Source: Fusobacterium massiliense
GTDB taxonomy: Bacteria; Fusobacteriota; Fusobacteriia; Fusobacteriales; Fusobacteriaceae
Reading direction: 5' to 3'
NCBI RefSeq assembly: GCF_900095705.1
Contig: NZ_LT608327.1
Span: 62,001-126,000, forward strand
Length of the DNA stretch: 64,000 nucleotides
Made by a program: the position numbers and the translations under genes. This document shows positions 45,076-52,800 of this stretch, piece by piece; positions within the stretch are counted from its first letter, which is position 1; the number at the start of each line of letters is the position of its first letter. The notes under the pieces were generated by a model. It was not told the DNA's origin. It saw only the letters and a list, made by a program, of their open reading frames with translations, and did not search any database.

Positions 45076-45369
45076 ATGTCAGAAACTCAGGATGAAATAG
45101 AGCTTGTGATAGATTATAGTAAAGTCGCAGATAAGTTTTTTGAGAAACATAATGATGTTGAGGAAAAATTTTTGCAGAATCTAGAAAATTTCTATTTAGA
45201 AAAACAAGAAAACATAGATATAAAGAAAATAAAGGGAACTAAACTTCCCCAGTATAGAATGAGAATAGGAAATTATAGAGTGATATTTACTGTGAACAAA
45301 GAAATAATAAATGTTTATTATATCTTTGTAGAAAAAGCAGATTCAAGAGGTGACATTTATAAAAAATAG
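45076..45369 (+). CDS. RelE/ParE family toxin
   Basis: 97 residues. VIDYSKVADKFFEKHND, then IKKIKGTKLPQYRMRIGNYRVIFTVNKEIINVYYIFVEKADSRGDIYK. The pattern KLKG....YR.RIG.YRVIF and the final basic segment are typical of RelE/ParE toxins, which cleave mRNA on the ribosome or poison gyrase. Which target cannot be said. AGGAGG is 9 nt upstream of the ATG. It pairs with the RHH antitoxin, and codon use is like its neighbours. Confidence 0.9.
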   Translation: MSETQDEIELVIDYSKVADKFFEKHNDVEEKFLQNLENFYLEKQENIDIKKIKGTKLPQYRMRIGNYRVIFTVNKEIINVYYIFVEKADSRGDIYKK

Positions 45370-45383
45370 TATGATAATAGGAA

Positions 45384-45455
45384 AATATTTTAGTAGACTA
45401 CTTTGAAAAAGATAATGAAGTTTATAAAAAGAATCCTAAACACATAGCATATTAA
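45384..45455 (+). pseudogene. short coding remnant of unknown origin
   Basis: A start-less 24-codon frame ENILVDYFEKDNEVYKKN to KHIAY and a stop, directly after the toxin gene. It looks like the C-terminus of a lost protein. I do not recognise it. Confidence 0.25.
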
Positions 45456-45456
45456 A

Positions 45457-45602
45457 GGGGCTGTTGTAAATTAAATAGTTGATTCCCAGAAGAAAAAAGA
45501 TGCTAAAAAAAATTTTTTTTGCAGTTTAGCATCTTTTTTAATTGAGAAAGAAAAAGGCTATCACAAATTAATGATAAAAATCATCAATTTGCAACAGTCT
45601 CC
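45457..45602. mobile_element. 146-bp MITE-like element with IS1182-like ends
   Basis: Left end GGGGCTGTTGTAAATTAA; right end, read in reverse, GGAGACTGTTGCAAATTGAT, sharing CTGTTG(T/C)AAATT as terminal inverted repeat. No coding sequence inside. A nested hairpin at the right end (CAAATTAATGAT / ATCATCAATTTG) and a central hairpin account for the rest. The ends resemble those I recall for IS1182-type elements in low-GC anaerobes. It separates the toxin gene from the convergent MBL cassette. Confidence 0.6.
45490..45540. terminator. bidirectional terminator inside the MITE-like element
   Basis: AAAAAAGATGCTAAA pairs with TTTAGCATCTTTTTT; T-runs on both strands. Serves the plus-strand RHH/RelE unit and the minus-strand MBL cassette. 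Confidence 0.75.
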
Positions 45603-45615
45603 ATTTGCTATAAAC

Positions 45616-46593
45616 TTAAATAGTTTTTATATACCAGGCATTATATTTTTTATTATATAAAGAAGTTTTAGTAAAGTTTTTAGCAAAATTTTCATTAGTT
45701 ACATAGATATTAATACCATTTACTACATTTGTATCTAATATAATAGATCCTGCTTGATTATTTGTGATGAATTGTAGATTACGATTATTCCATGAATTAT
45801 AATCTAAATGCTCACTATTTGCATTACCAAATAAAGTTAATTTTGGTTTTAAAATATCTAGATAGTTATCATTTCCTCCAGATTTTCTTCCATGATGAGG
45901 TGCTATTAAAATATCAATATTACTAACTAGTTTTTTATATTTACACAAAATATAGTCCCAAGTTTTTTTTCCTGAATCTCCAGCAAAAATAATTTTCTTT
46001 CCATTTTTATTATATAGTATTACATATGAACAATCATTGTAGTCTTTAGTATTATTAGCTTCTTGAATTAAATCTGTTGTAGGGGCGAGGATATATAGCC
46101 CATCCCCATCACCTTGACCATTGTAATTTTCATTAAAAAAACGATTTTTACTCCCTGAAAGTAGATGTAATACAGTGCATTTTAAATCTGAGTTACGGAT
46201 TTCTTGATAAAATTCCCAGTCTTCTTTTTTATAGCTACCATTATTACTAAAAGCTTCTATAACTTTATTATTTTTAGTGTCCCAAAAATTAGTAACTTTA
46301 AAAGTATTAAATAAATTTCTAATTCCATCCATATGATCCATATCAGGATGTGTTAAAATAAATCTAAAAATTTGATTTATCCCTAAATCCTGAAGATATT
46401 TAATTGGATTAACAGGGTATAATTTTTGTTTAAAATTGCCTTGTGGAGATAAACTTTCTAAACCACTTTCAGCTTCGGAGAGATCTTTGATATCATTTCC
46501 ATTTGAAATATCAATTAAAGTATTGCGATCAGATGAGTGCTGTATCAAAGTACAGTCACCATTTTTAACATTTAAAAAATGAATTATTGCCAT
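45616..46593 (-). CDS. ComEC-like metallo-beta-lactamase fold protein (second of a pair)
   Basis: 325 residues. FLNVKNGDCTLIQ at the N-terminus and THPDMDHMDG with His82, Asp84, Asp86 and His87 form the metal site; IIFAGDSGKKTWDYI gives the bridging Asp and IAPHHGRKSGG the last His. This is the layout of the MBL domain of ComEC/Rec2-type proteins, which may cleave nucleic acid, but without the membrane channel domain. No signal peptide. Last gene of a four-gene minus-strand cassette with a second MBL protein and two membrane proteins. Substrate unknown. Confidence 0.87.
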   Translation of the reverse strand: MAIIHFLNVKNGDCTLIQHSSDRNTLIDISNGNDIKDLSEAESGLESLSPQGNFKQKLYPVNPIKYLQDLGINQIFRFILTHPDMDHMDGIRNLFNTFKVTNFWDTKNNKVIEAFSNNGSYKKEDWEFYQEIRNSDLKCTVLHLLSGSKNRFFNENYNGQGDGDGLYILAPTTDLIQEANNTKDYNDCSYVILYNKNGKKIIFAGDSGKKTWDYILCKYKKLVSNIDILIAPHHGRKSGGNDNYLDILKPKLTLFGNANSEHLDYNSWNNRNLQFITNNQAGSIILDTNVVNGINIYVTNENFAKNFTKTSLYNKKYNAWYIKTI

Positions 46594-46605
46594 TATTTTA
46601 CCCCC

Positions 46606-47061
46606 TTATATTGAAACTTCTTCTTTTAAAAATTTAACTAATTCATCAGAAGTTTTGGTTCTATAATCTTTAGCAAACACCTCTAACTTTTTAAGTTGCT
46701 CTTTATTTAAAAAATAAATAGAAAGCACTTTATAATTTAATAAAACTTCATCATTTAATTTTAAAAAGTTTTTATCTTTGATAGAAAAAGCTTGATTTCT
46801 TAGTATAAAATTTTCTCTTCTTATAAAAGATTCAGCAAATTTACTTAAATAAATATTAGAATTACCTCTGTATTTATTTACAAATGTAGATAAATATGTT
46901 GCAAAAAATGTAGTTGAGAAAGTAATACCAGCAGTAAATATAAAATTACCTAGATTTTCTTTAAGATCTACACAAATACTTATTAATGCAAGTATTATAA
47001 AAGTAATAAAAAATGCTACAAAATATGGTTCAAGAATTTTACAAAATTTATTAAATTTCAT
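46606..47061 (-). CDS. small two-segment membrane protein of the MBL cassette
   Basis: 151 residues, not recognised. Membrane segments at about 13-32 (FVAFFITFIILALISICV) and 40-60 (FIFTAGITFSTTFFATYL) are followed by a 90-residue soluble, helical C-terminus (LSKFAESFIRRENFILRNQ, YFLNKEQLKKLEVFAKDY). The layout resembles small two-helix membrane effectors found in defence modules, but no named family is recognised. GGAGG is 7 nt upstream of the ATG. It lies between the two MBL genes, 12 and 19 nt from them. Confidence 0.75.
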   Translation of the reverse strand: MKFNKFCKILEPYFVAFFITFIILALISICVDLKENLGNFIFTAGITFSTTFFATYLSTFVNKYRGNSNIYLSKFAESFIRRENFILRNQAFSIKDKNFLKLNDEVLLNYKVLSIYFLNKEQLKKLEVFAKDYRTKTSDELVKFLKEEVSI

Positions 47062-47080
47062 ATTAAAAACCTCCTAAATA

Positions 47081-48178
47081 TTATTTATCCCAATCCTCAA
47101 CTTTTTCATTAAAAGGAAGTTCTGGAACAGAACTCCATCCCTCTCTTTCTGGTATTAAAAAACTACGATTCAGTGTGTAGCCATTCGTCTTATAAACTTG
47201 AACACCTCTACGAATAAATGCATTAATAACTGCTTTTCTTGGATAATCAGATTCATAAGCGACAGAAGCATAAGCAACTTTTTTTAGTTTGATTCCTTCA
47301 CTCACAATATTTCCAACCATTTTATTCATTATAGAAGGACTTAAATTATGTCTACTTCCATGATGAGGAATTTGATAAAAATTGACTTCTGTTAAAGGAA
47401 TACCTATCTTATTACCTTTTTCTATAGCTTTTTCTAGACCCTTTATACCTACATCACCAGTTAATAAAAATTTATTTTCTTTCATATCTCCTAAAAGAAC
47501 AATAGATATCTCATTTTCTTCACTTGTTTCTACATCCTCTTTAAGAGAATCTTTACTCCATAATTCTTTTATCCAATTTGTGATTTTAGATAATATACTT
47601 TTAGCTGATTCAGTGTAAATATTACTTTTATAATCACTTTCATCTAAATATTCAGTTTTTTTAGATTTTTTCAACAATTCAATAAAAAATTCTTTAGAAG
47701 GAGATAAGATTTTTAAATTTTCATTAATTTGTTTATCTTCAAAACCTTCAATGATTTCTATACCTTTTTCCTTTGCGAGCTTTTCAATTTCAGCAACATA
47801 AGGATAGTCATCTTTTAAACGTTTTTCTAAAGACTCTTTTGATATTCTTCCATCATTAACATTATCCCAAATATCATCAATATAATTCCATGGGATATTC
47901 ATAATAATTTTACCTATTTCAAATTTTTCAATAACTTCAATAAGACCAGAAGCATGATCTTGATCTGGATGAGAACAAATCAAGTAGTCTATTTTAGGAT
48001 AATATTCATTTTTAAAATAAAATTCTTCAAGATGTTCAATCAATTTATTAGCGAGTACTTTAGAACCACCATCATAAACAACATTTATAAATTTACCATT
48101 TTTTTCATAACGAAAACATATAGCATCAGCATTTCCTTTATTTTCTTTTGTAGCAATAAAATCAATTTCATATCTCAT
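47081..48178 (-). CDS. ComEC-like metallo-beta-lactamase fold protein (first of a pair)
   Basis: 365 residues. FINVVYDGGSK near residue 33, then ICSHPDQDHASGL with His70, Asp72, Asp74, His75; LLTGDVGIKGLEKA and YQIPHHGSRHNLS complete the metal site. A long charged insert (about 170-230) separates the core halves. Family as in ComEC MBL domains. The start is ATG 48178, preceded by AAGGAGG at 8-nt spacing; the frame also extends 12 codons upstream without a ribosome binding site. It overlaps the upstream membrane protein gene by 11 bp, so the two are translationally coupled. Confidence 0.87.
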   Translation of the reverse strand: MRYEIDFIATKENKGNADAICFRYEKNGKFINVVYDGGSKVLANKLIEHLEEFYFKNEYYPKIDYLICSHPDQDHASGLIEVIEKFEIGKIIMNIPWNYIDDIWDNVNDGRISKESLEKRLKDDYPYVAEIEKLAKEKGIEIIEGFEDKQINENLKILSPSKEFFIELLKKSKKTEYLDESDYKSNIYTESAKSILSKITNWIKELWSKDSLKEDVETSEENEISIVLLGDMKENKFLLTGDVGIKGLEKAIEKGNKIGIPLTEVNFYQIPHHGSRHNLSPSIMNKMVGNIVSEGIKLKKVAYASVAYESDYPRKAVINAFIRRGVQVYKTNGYTLNRSFLIPEREGWSSVPELPFNEKVEDWDK

Positions 48179-48686
48179 TTTTTGGTTCCTCCTTATTAAT
48201 TTGAAAATTTTCAACTCTTTTTCTTATATACTCTGTTTGCTTTCTATAGGAAAATACAAATAGAAAAAAGAAAGATAAGATAATTAGTAATTTTGGTAAT
48301 AAACTACAAAATAAAAAATTATTTTGTAGAATTAAATAAAGTAGATAAAGAAAATTAAAGAAAAAAACAATTATAAAAGATCTGTACATATTATTAACCA
48401 ATACAAATGTATGAATTTTATTATTATTTTCTTCCGCTTTTAAGAATTTTGAATAATCAGCAAACTTTATAATTTCTAACTTTAAGAAAAAAGGTTCTAA
48501 AAACAATGAACCAATTCTACTTATAATTAAACCTATAAAATAGTAGATAAATAATTTTTCATATATATCTATCTTTTCTACAACAAGAGTATAACCTTCT
48601 AAGTTCAGAAAATATGAAAAAATTATTCCAGGAAAAATATTATTGAATAATTCATATGTACTTAGTAGGTTTAAAAAAGTCTCCAT
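48168..48686 (-). CDS. four-segment membrane protein, first gene of the MBL cassette
   Basis: 172 residues, with likely membrane segments at about 14-30, 44-66, 105-128 and 130-152. LSTYELFNNIFPGIIFSYFL, FIYYFIGLIISRIGSLFLEP and VNNMYRSFIIVF recall a widespread hypothetical family of accessory regions (ELLNN.IPG, ISRIGSL., NN.YR), to which I can give no function. The start is preceded by GAGGTGAT. Its promoter (48735-48763) overlaps operator-like palindromes shared with the divergent HTH gene. Confidence 0.75.
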   Translation of the reverse strand: METFLNLLSTYELFNNIFPGIIFSYFLNLEGYTLVVEKIDIYEKLFIYYFIGLIISRIGSLFLEPFFLKLEIIKFADYSKFLKAEENNNKIHTFVLVNNMYRSFIIVFFFNFLYLLYLILQNNFLFCSLLPKLLIILSFFFLFVFSYRKQTEYIRKRVENFQINKEEPKNEI

Positions 48687-48734
48687 AAATCTATCACCTC
48701 ATAGTATAAAATAAAATTTTGTTATCATGTAGCA

Positions 48735-48763
48735 ATAGTATCATATTTTTTTACAAATGTAAA
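48735..48763 (-). promoter_or_regulatory. promoter of the MBL cassette
   Basis: Minus strand: TTTACA (48763-48758), 17-nt spacer, TACTAT (48740-48735). The -35 box lies in the palindrome TTTACAAATGTAAA. Confidence 0.55.
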
Positions 48764-48789
48764 GTTTTTGTTTTTATGTAAAATTTTAC
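48750..48789. promoter_or_regulatory. operator-like palindromes between two divergent units
   Basis: Two perfect palindromes, TTTACAAATGTAAA (48750-48763) and GTAAAATTTTAC (48778-48789), share the half-site GTAAA. The first covers the -35 of the MBL cassette promoter. Candidate sites for the HTH protein encoded at 48844. Confidence 0.6.
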
Positions 48790-48808
48790 TATTTTACAAT
48801 TTTTAAAA

Positions 48809-48837
48809 TTGATTTTTGTTATAATTCTTGTTATAAT
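48809..48837 (+). promoter_or_regulatory. promoter of the HTH gene, predicted leaderless
   Basis: TTGATT (48809-48814), 17-nt spacer, TATAAT (48832-48837). The ATG begins at 48844, so transcription would start on or next to the start codon. The 11-mer TTGTTATAATT occurs twice here, giving a second -10 at 48820. Confidence 0.65.
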
Positions 48838-48843
48838 TTAAAT

Positions 48844-49545
48844 ATGAAGATAAAAGATATATTAAAAGAAAATAATGTAAAACTTGTGGAATTGTCAAAT
48901 GCTTTAAATATCTCTAGACCTACTCTTAACTTATATATTGATGAATTTGAAAGGGAGGGGAAGATTCTAAATAAAGAGTATGATTCTTTTTTTAAGAAAA
49001 TTTTAGAGAAAGGTTATAAAAGTAGAGAAGAACTGTTAGAAGATATAAATGAATTTAAAAAAAATTTGGATAATAAAAAGTTTAATGATTTTTTACCAGA
49101 AAATCTAGATATATTACAAAGTATATACAATAAAATTTATAATGATATGAAAGGGAAAAATAAGGTAATAGCTATCTATAAATTTATGGATAGTGCTATC
49201 AACAACTATGGAGAAGATAAGGCGTTAAGTGGATATATAAACTATACGCTATATTTAAATGGATTGAAAGATATTAAAGAAATGAAAGATTATGAAAAAG
49301 CCTTAGTCTCAAAATTATTTCCAATTATGAAAAAATATGAGGAATTTGATTTGGAAGTTGATAGTTCTGGTTTAAAGGAATTCTATATTAGAGTAGAAGA
49401 GATAAAGGAAAATAGAGAAAAAAGATATCAAAGATTTGAAAAAATTTTAAAAGAAAATCTAATGAAAGAACTTAGTTTTAAAGATGAGTTAAATAAAGAA
49501 GATTTAAAAAGAATTTTAAATAATTTAGAATTAAAAAAAATATAG
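48844..49545 (+). CDS. HTH-domain protein, putative regulator of the adjacent cassettes
   Basis: 233 residues. Residues 1-40 (IKDILKENNVKLVELSNALNISRPTLNLYIDEFE) form a helix-turn-helix with ALNISRPTLN as the turn and recognition helix. The rest is charged and helical, with no known domain recognised. There is no Shine-Dalgarno sequence, and a -10 box ends 6 nt before the ATG, so the mRNA is predicted leaderless. It begins a plus-strand unit with the AAA genes and faces the MBL cassette; palindromes in the shared gap are likely targets. Gene-level call is firm, the regulatory role is inference. Confidence 0.75.
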   Translation: MKIKDILKENNVKLVELSNALNISRPTLNLYIDEFEREGKILNKEYDSFFKKILEKGYKSREELLEDINEFKKNLDNKKFNDFLPENLDILQSIYNKIYNDMKGKNKVIAIYKFMDSAINNYGEDKALSGYINYTLYLNGLKDIKEMKDYEKALVSKLFPIMKKYEEFDLEVDSSGLKEFYIRVEEIKENREKRYQRFEKILKENLMKELSFKDELNKEDLKRILNNLELKKI

Positions 49546-49560
49546 ATAAGAGGGATTATT

Positions 49561-49850
49561 ATGATAGTTTTAAACTTAGAATTAGATAATCTATTTGCTT
49601 TTGAAGATTTTAAAATAAATTTTTCATATTCAGATAATGTTAAAAATTCAAGTATCAAAGATGCATTTTTAAAAGATAGATCTAATTTTAGATATAAAAA
49701 AGTAAATATTCTTTTAGGAGCAAATTCTACTGGAAAGATATCTGTTCGAAAAGCAATGATGGCAATTTTTTAAATAAAAAAGATAGTTTAAAAGTTACTC
49801 GATATATAAGGAAGAAAATTTAATAAATTTTGTATTAGGTGATATAAGAT
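49561..49850 (+). pseudogene. decayed AAA-family ATPase, N-terminal remnant
   Basis: The first 70 codons read IVLNLELDNLFAFEDFKINFSY, then FRYKKVNILLGANSTGKISVRKAM, the beginning of an OLD/SMC-like AAA ATPase. The Walker A is damaged (GKI where GKT or GKS is expected). After MAIF a stop interrupts; a shift of one base continues with NFLNKKDSLKVTRYI, and a second shift gives NFVLGDIRYGK. Sensor, Walker B and the rest of the protein are missing, replaced by the next gene, which has its own ribosome binding site. A relic of a longer gene. Confidence 0.75.
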
Positions 49851-51635
49851 ATGGAAAATTTGTATTTAATTTTAAAAGATTATTTGGAAAAAAAAGAAGA
49901 GTATGCTAAAAATTATGCCTTAGAAAATTCTAATGTTTTAGAAGAAATTAAGGAAAAAATCGAAGGAGAAAAAGAAATATTAGAAAGTATAGCTTCAAAA
50001 GATTTAGACAAATCTATATCAGCTTTTGCTTTTTTAAATCGAGAAGAGAATTTTCATGATCATTATTTTGAAAATATAAAGAACAATATATTTAATCTTA
50101 TCAAATTATTGAAAAATATAAAAGAACTATTAATATTTTTAACTGTACCAGAGAAAAGTATAATTTTAATTGGTGGGAATGGAAGTGGAAAATCTAGCTT
50201 AGCTGATTATTTAAAAAATAATATTTCAGAGAAAGTTTTAATATTTCCAGCATATAAGAATCTACTTCTAGTTGATTATGGAGATACTTTTTATAATAGC
50301 AAACATATACAGGATATACAATCTTCGGTAGTAGCAAAAAGGCTCAATCCAAATTACAATAACCAAAATGAGAATATTTTAAAAAATAGTATGGTAGCAC
50401 TCATAAATGAACATTTAAAAGAATTACAAAAAAAACATGAAGAAAAATCTAATCAAGAACCTATAACAATGTTTGATAAATTTAGAGAAATTTATTATCA
50501 GATTTTTCCTGAATTAGAAATTAATATAAATACTGATAAAAGAATAATGCATCCTAAAAAAAATAATGGGAATTATGATTTTAATTTGATGAGTGAAGGA
50601 GAAAAAGTTGTAATTTTATATATAATAGAGGTTTTATTAGCAAAAGAATCTAGCTATATAATTATTGACGAACCAGAATCACATTTAAATTTATCAATAG
50701 TTAATAAACTTTGGGATATGTTAATAGAAGAAAGAAAAGATTGTCATTTTATTTTTATATCTCATCATATTGATTTTATAACTTCAAGAAATAATAGTGA
50801 GCTAGTTTGGTGTAAATCTTTCAATTATCCTGATGAATGGAAACTTGAAAAAATTTCAGATATTGAGAATCTACCAACAGAATTAACTGTTCAATTAACG
50901 GGAACAAAGAAACCTGTTATTTTATGTGAAGGAGATAAATCTAATAGTTTAGATTATAAAGTTTACTCACAATTATTTATAGAAGATTATTCTATTTATC
51001 CAGTTGGAGGACATTTAGAAGTTATAAGATATGTAAAGGGATTTTCAAATTTTTTTTCTCCAACTAAAGTTTATGGAATTATAGATGGAGATTTGATAGA
51101 AGAAAATCGTATAGAAGAATATAAAGCTCAAAATATTATCGTACTACCATTTAATGAAGTAGAAATGTTTTTATTAGAAGAAGAAATAATAAAAAATGTT
51201 CTGACCTATTCTGAAGAAAAAATTACTCAAAAAATAGAAAGTTTTAAAAATAAATTGGTTGAAAAAATTGAAAATAATAAAGAAAAAATAGTTTTAAGTA
51301 AAATAAAAAAAGAAATAGATCTAAGCTTTAAAGAGAAAAATATAGAAAACTTTAATTCTTTAAATGATTTAAAAGAAGATTATAAAAATATTTTTGACTT
51401 AGAATTAGTAGATAAAAAATACCTAAAATATATGGATGAATTGAAAAATATTTTAGCTCAAAAAAATTATATTGGACTTTTAAAATGGTGTTCCTTAAAA
51501 AAGGAAATTTCAAAAGGATTAGCTAATCAAGAATTAGATAATGATTATGTTGAAAAAGCTATAAATATAATTAGTAGAAATAAATCTTTAAGGAAAAAAT
51601 TGAAAGAAAAATATTTTTCTATTTTAGTAAAATGA
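49851..51635 (+). CDS. AAA ATPase with DUF4435/TOPRIM-like C-terminus (OLD-like)
   Basis: 594 residues. Walker A IGGNGSGKSS at 107-116; ABC-type signature LMSEGEKVVILYIIE and Walker B YIIIDEPESHLNLS in the region 245-285; FIFISHHIDFI is the switch His. From about 350 a DUF4435 or TOPRIM-like domain: PVILCEGDKSNSLDY, YPVGGHLEVIRYV, VYGIIDGD, with the acidic residues of a metal nuclease site. OLD-type proteins of this build act in phage defence. AGGTGAT precedes the ATG. It follows a decayed ATPase and precedes a two-segment membrane protein. Confidence 0.85.
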   Translation: MENLYLILKDYLEKKEEYAKNYALENSNVLEEIKEKIEGEKEILESIASKDLDKSISAFAFLNREENFHDHYFENIKNNIFNLIKLLKNIKELLIFLTVPEKSIILIGGNGSGKSSLADYLKNNISEKVLIFPAYKNLLLVDYGDTFYNSKHIQDIQSSVVAKRLNPNYNNQNENILKNSMVALINEHLKELQKKHEEKSNQEPITMFDKFREIYYQIFPELEININTDKRIMHPKKNNGNYDFNLMSEGEKVVILYIIEVLLAKESSYIIIDEPESHLNLSIVNKLWDMLIEERKDCHFIFISHHIDFITSRNNSELVWCKSFNYPDEWKLEKISDIENLPTELTVQLTGTKKPVILCEGDKSNSLDYKVYSQLFIEDYSIYPVGGHLEVIRYVKGFSNFFSPTKVYGIIDGDLIEENRIEEYKAQNIIVLPFNEVEMFLLEEEIIKNVLTYSEEKITQKIESFKNKLVEKIENNKEKIVLSKIKKEIDLSFKEKNIENFNSLNDLKEDYKNIFDLELVDKKYLKYMDELKNILAQKNYIGLLKWCSLKKEISKGLANQELDNDYVEKAINIISRNKSLRKKLKEKYFSILVK

Positions 51636-51651
51636 TTTAGAAGGGGTTATA

Positions 51652-52317
51652 ATGAAAAAGAGTATATTAATAGGTTCAATATTTCTAGTGTTTTTAACAA
51701 TTCCTTATTTGATTGATTTTTTTGTTATTGGAAATGAAAATGTAAAAATAAATGTTAAGAATTCTGATTTTTTCTTGTTTTTGGGATCTTACTTAGGAGC
51801 ATTAATAACAATATTAGGGACATTATTGATAAGTAAAACAGAAAGAAATTTAAAAGAAAAAAAGGAATCTGAGCAAAAGGAGGAAAAAAATAGAAAAATA
51901 AATTTACTTTTTCTTAATACTGTATATTTAGAATATTCTAACTTAGAAGAAATTTTAAAAAACTTATATAATATACAAAATTTTAGTTCAGGCTCTCGTA
52001 GAGCAGATACAATATTTTTAAGAAAAATTATTCTTGAATTAGGAGAAGATTTTATTGATATAGCTAATAAAATTGTTTTTGATATAGAACAAGAGTACAA
52101 TAATAAGGAAATTTTAGAAATTAATATGAGAAATGATAAAGTGGCTATATCTAAAAAATATGATGCCATTTCAAATCTAGTAAAGAAGATGGAAGAATTT
52201 GATAAAAATGAGAGAGTTGAAAAATCAATGTCTAATTATTGGAATTATTATGGAAAAATTTTTAAAGAGTATGAAGAAAAAAGTAGAGACACTATAGATA
52301 AAGAACAGAAAATATAA
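51652..52317 (+). CDS. two-segment membrane protein with coiled C-terminus
   Basis: 221 residues, not recognised. Membrane segments at about 5-25 (ILIGSIFLVFLTIPYLIDFF) and 42-62 (FLFLGSYLGALITILGTLL) are followed by a basic-acidic linker (KTERNLKEKKESEQKEEK) and a 150-residue helical cytoplasmic domain. The same general build as the small membrane protein of the MBL cassette, though the sequences are unlike. It starts 16 nt after the AAA/DUF4435 gene, with AAGGGG upstream, so it is probably its partner, perhaps a membrane effector (inference). Confidence 0.7.
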   Translation: MKKSILIGSIFLVFLTIPYLIDFFVIGNENVKINVKNSDFFLFLGSYLGALITILGTLLISKTERNLKEKKESEQKEEKNRKINLLFLNTVYLEYSNLEEILKNLYNIQNFSSGSRRADTIFLRKIILELGEDFIDIANKIVFDIEQEYNNKEILEINMRNDKVAISKKYDAISNLVKKMEEFDKNERVEKSMSNYWNYYGKIFKEYEEKSRDTIDKEQKI

Positions 52318-52364
52318 TTTTAAAGAATATTTAGAAAAAACTTAAAAAGATAAGAGAGGTTTAT

Positions 52365-52560
52365 ATGAAAACATGTCTAATAACAGGAGCTACAGGCTTT
52401 ATAGGAGCAAATTTTTAAATATATATTAAAGAAATATGAAGGTATAAATGTTATTGTTGTAGATGCATTAACTTATGCTGGCAATTTAGGAACAATAAAA
52501 GAAGAATTAAAAGATGGTAGTATTGTACTGACCCAAAAAGTTGGACAAATTAATTTTAAT
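52365..52560 (+). pseudogene. rfbB: rfbB (dTDP-glucose 4,6-dehydratase) N-terminal remnant
   Basis: Reads MKTCLITGATGFIGANF, then a stop; one frameshift later ILKKYEGINVIVVDALTYAGNLGTIKEELKDG continues the same protein. This is the NAD-binding start of RfbB. After DGSIV the match ends. The start still has GAGAGG upstream. The rest of 52561-52800 is AT-rich with no recognisable gene, apart from a possible -10 near 52750 for the next gene. With it goes the expected partner of rfbC/rfbD at 26.2 kb. Confidence 0.82.
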
Positions 52561-52800
52561 TAGATGTTGATGTTACAATTTTGCTTGACTAGAACAATAC
52601 TTAAAGATACTTATATCTATTCCTCTCAAGTTTATCAAAAAAATTTATTTCTCTAAAACTTTAGGTGTTGATATACTCTTAAAAAGAACTATATCATTTT
52701 TAAATTAGCAAAACAAATCATAAAATATTAGTACAAATATTTTTATAATATGATAGAATAAAGCTAAATTTAATATAAACTAAAATTTTAGGAGAAAATT

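Noticed and set aside
49561-49773. A short intact 70-residue ATPase-like gene
   Set aside because: It is only the first part of an AAA domain with a damaged Walker A and frame breaks after it; treated as a pseudogene.
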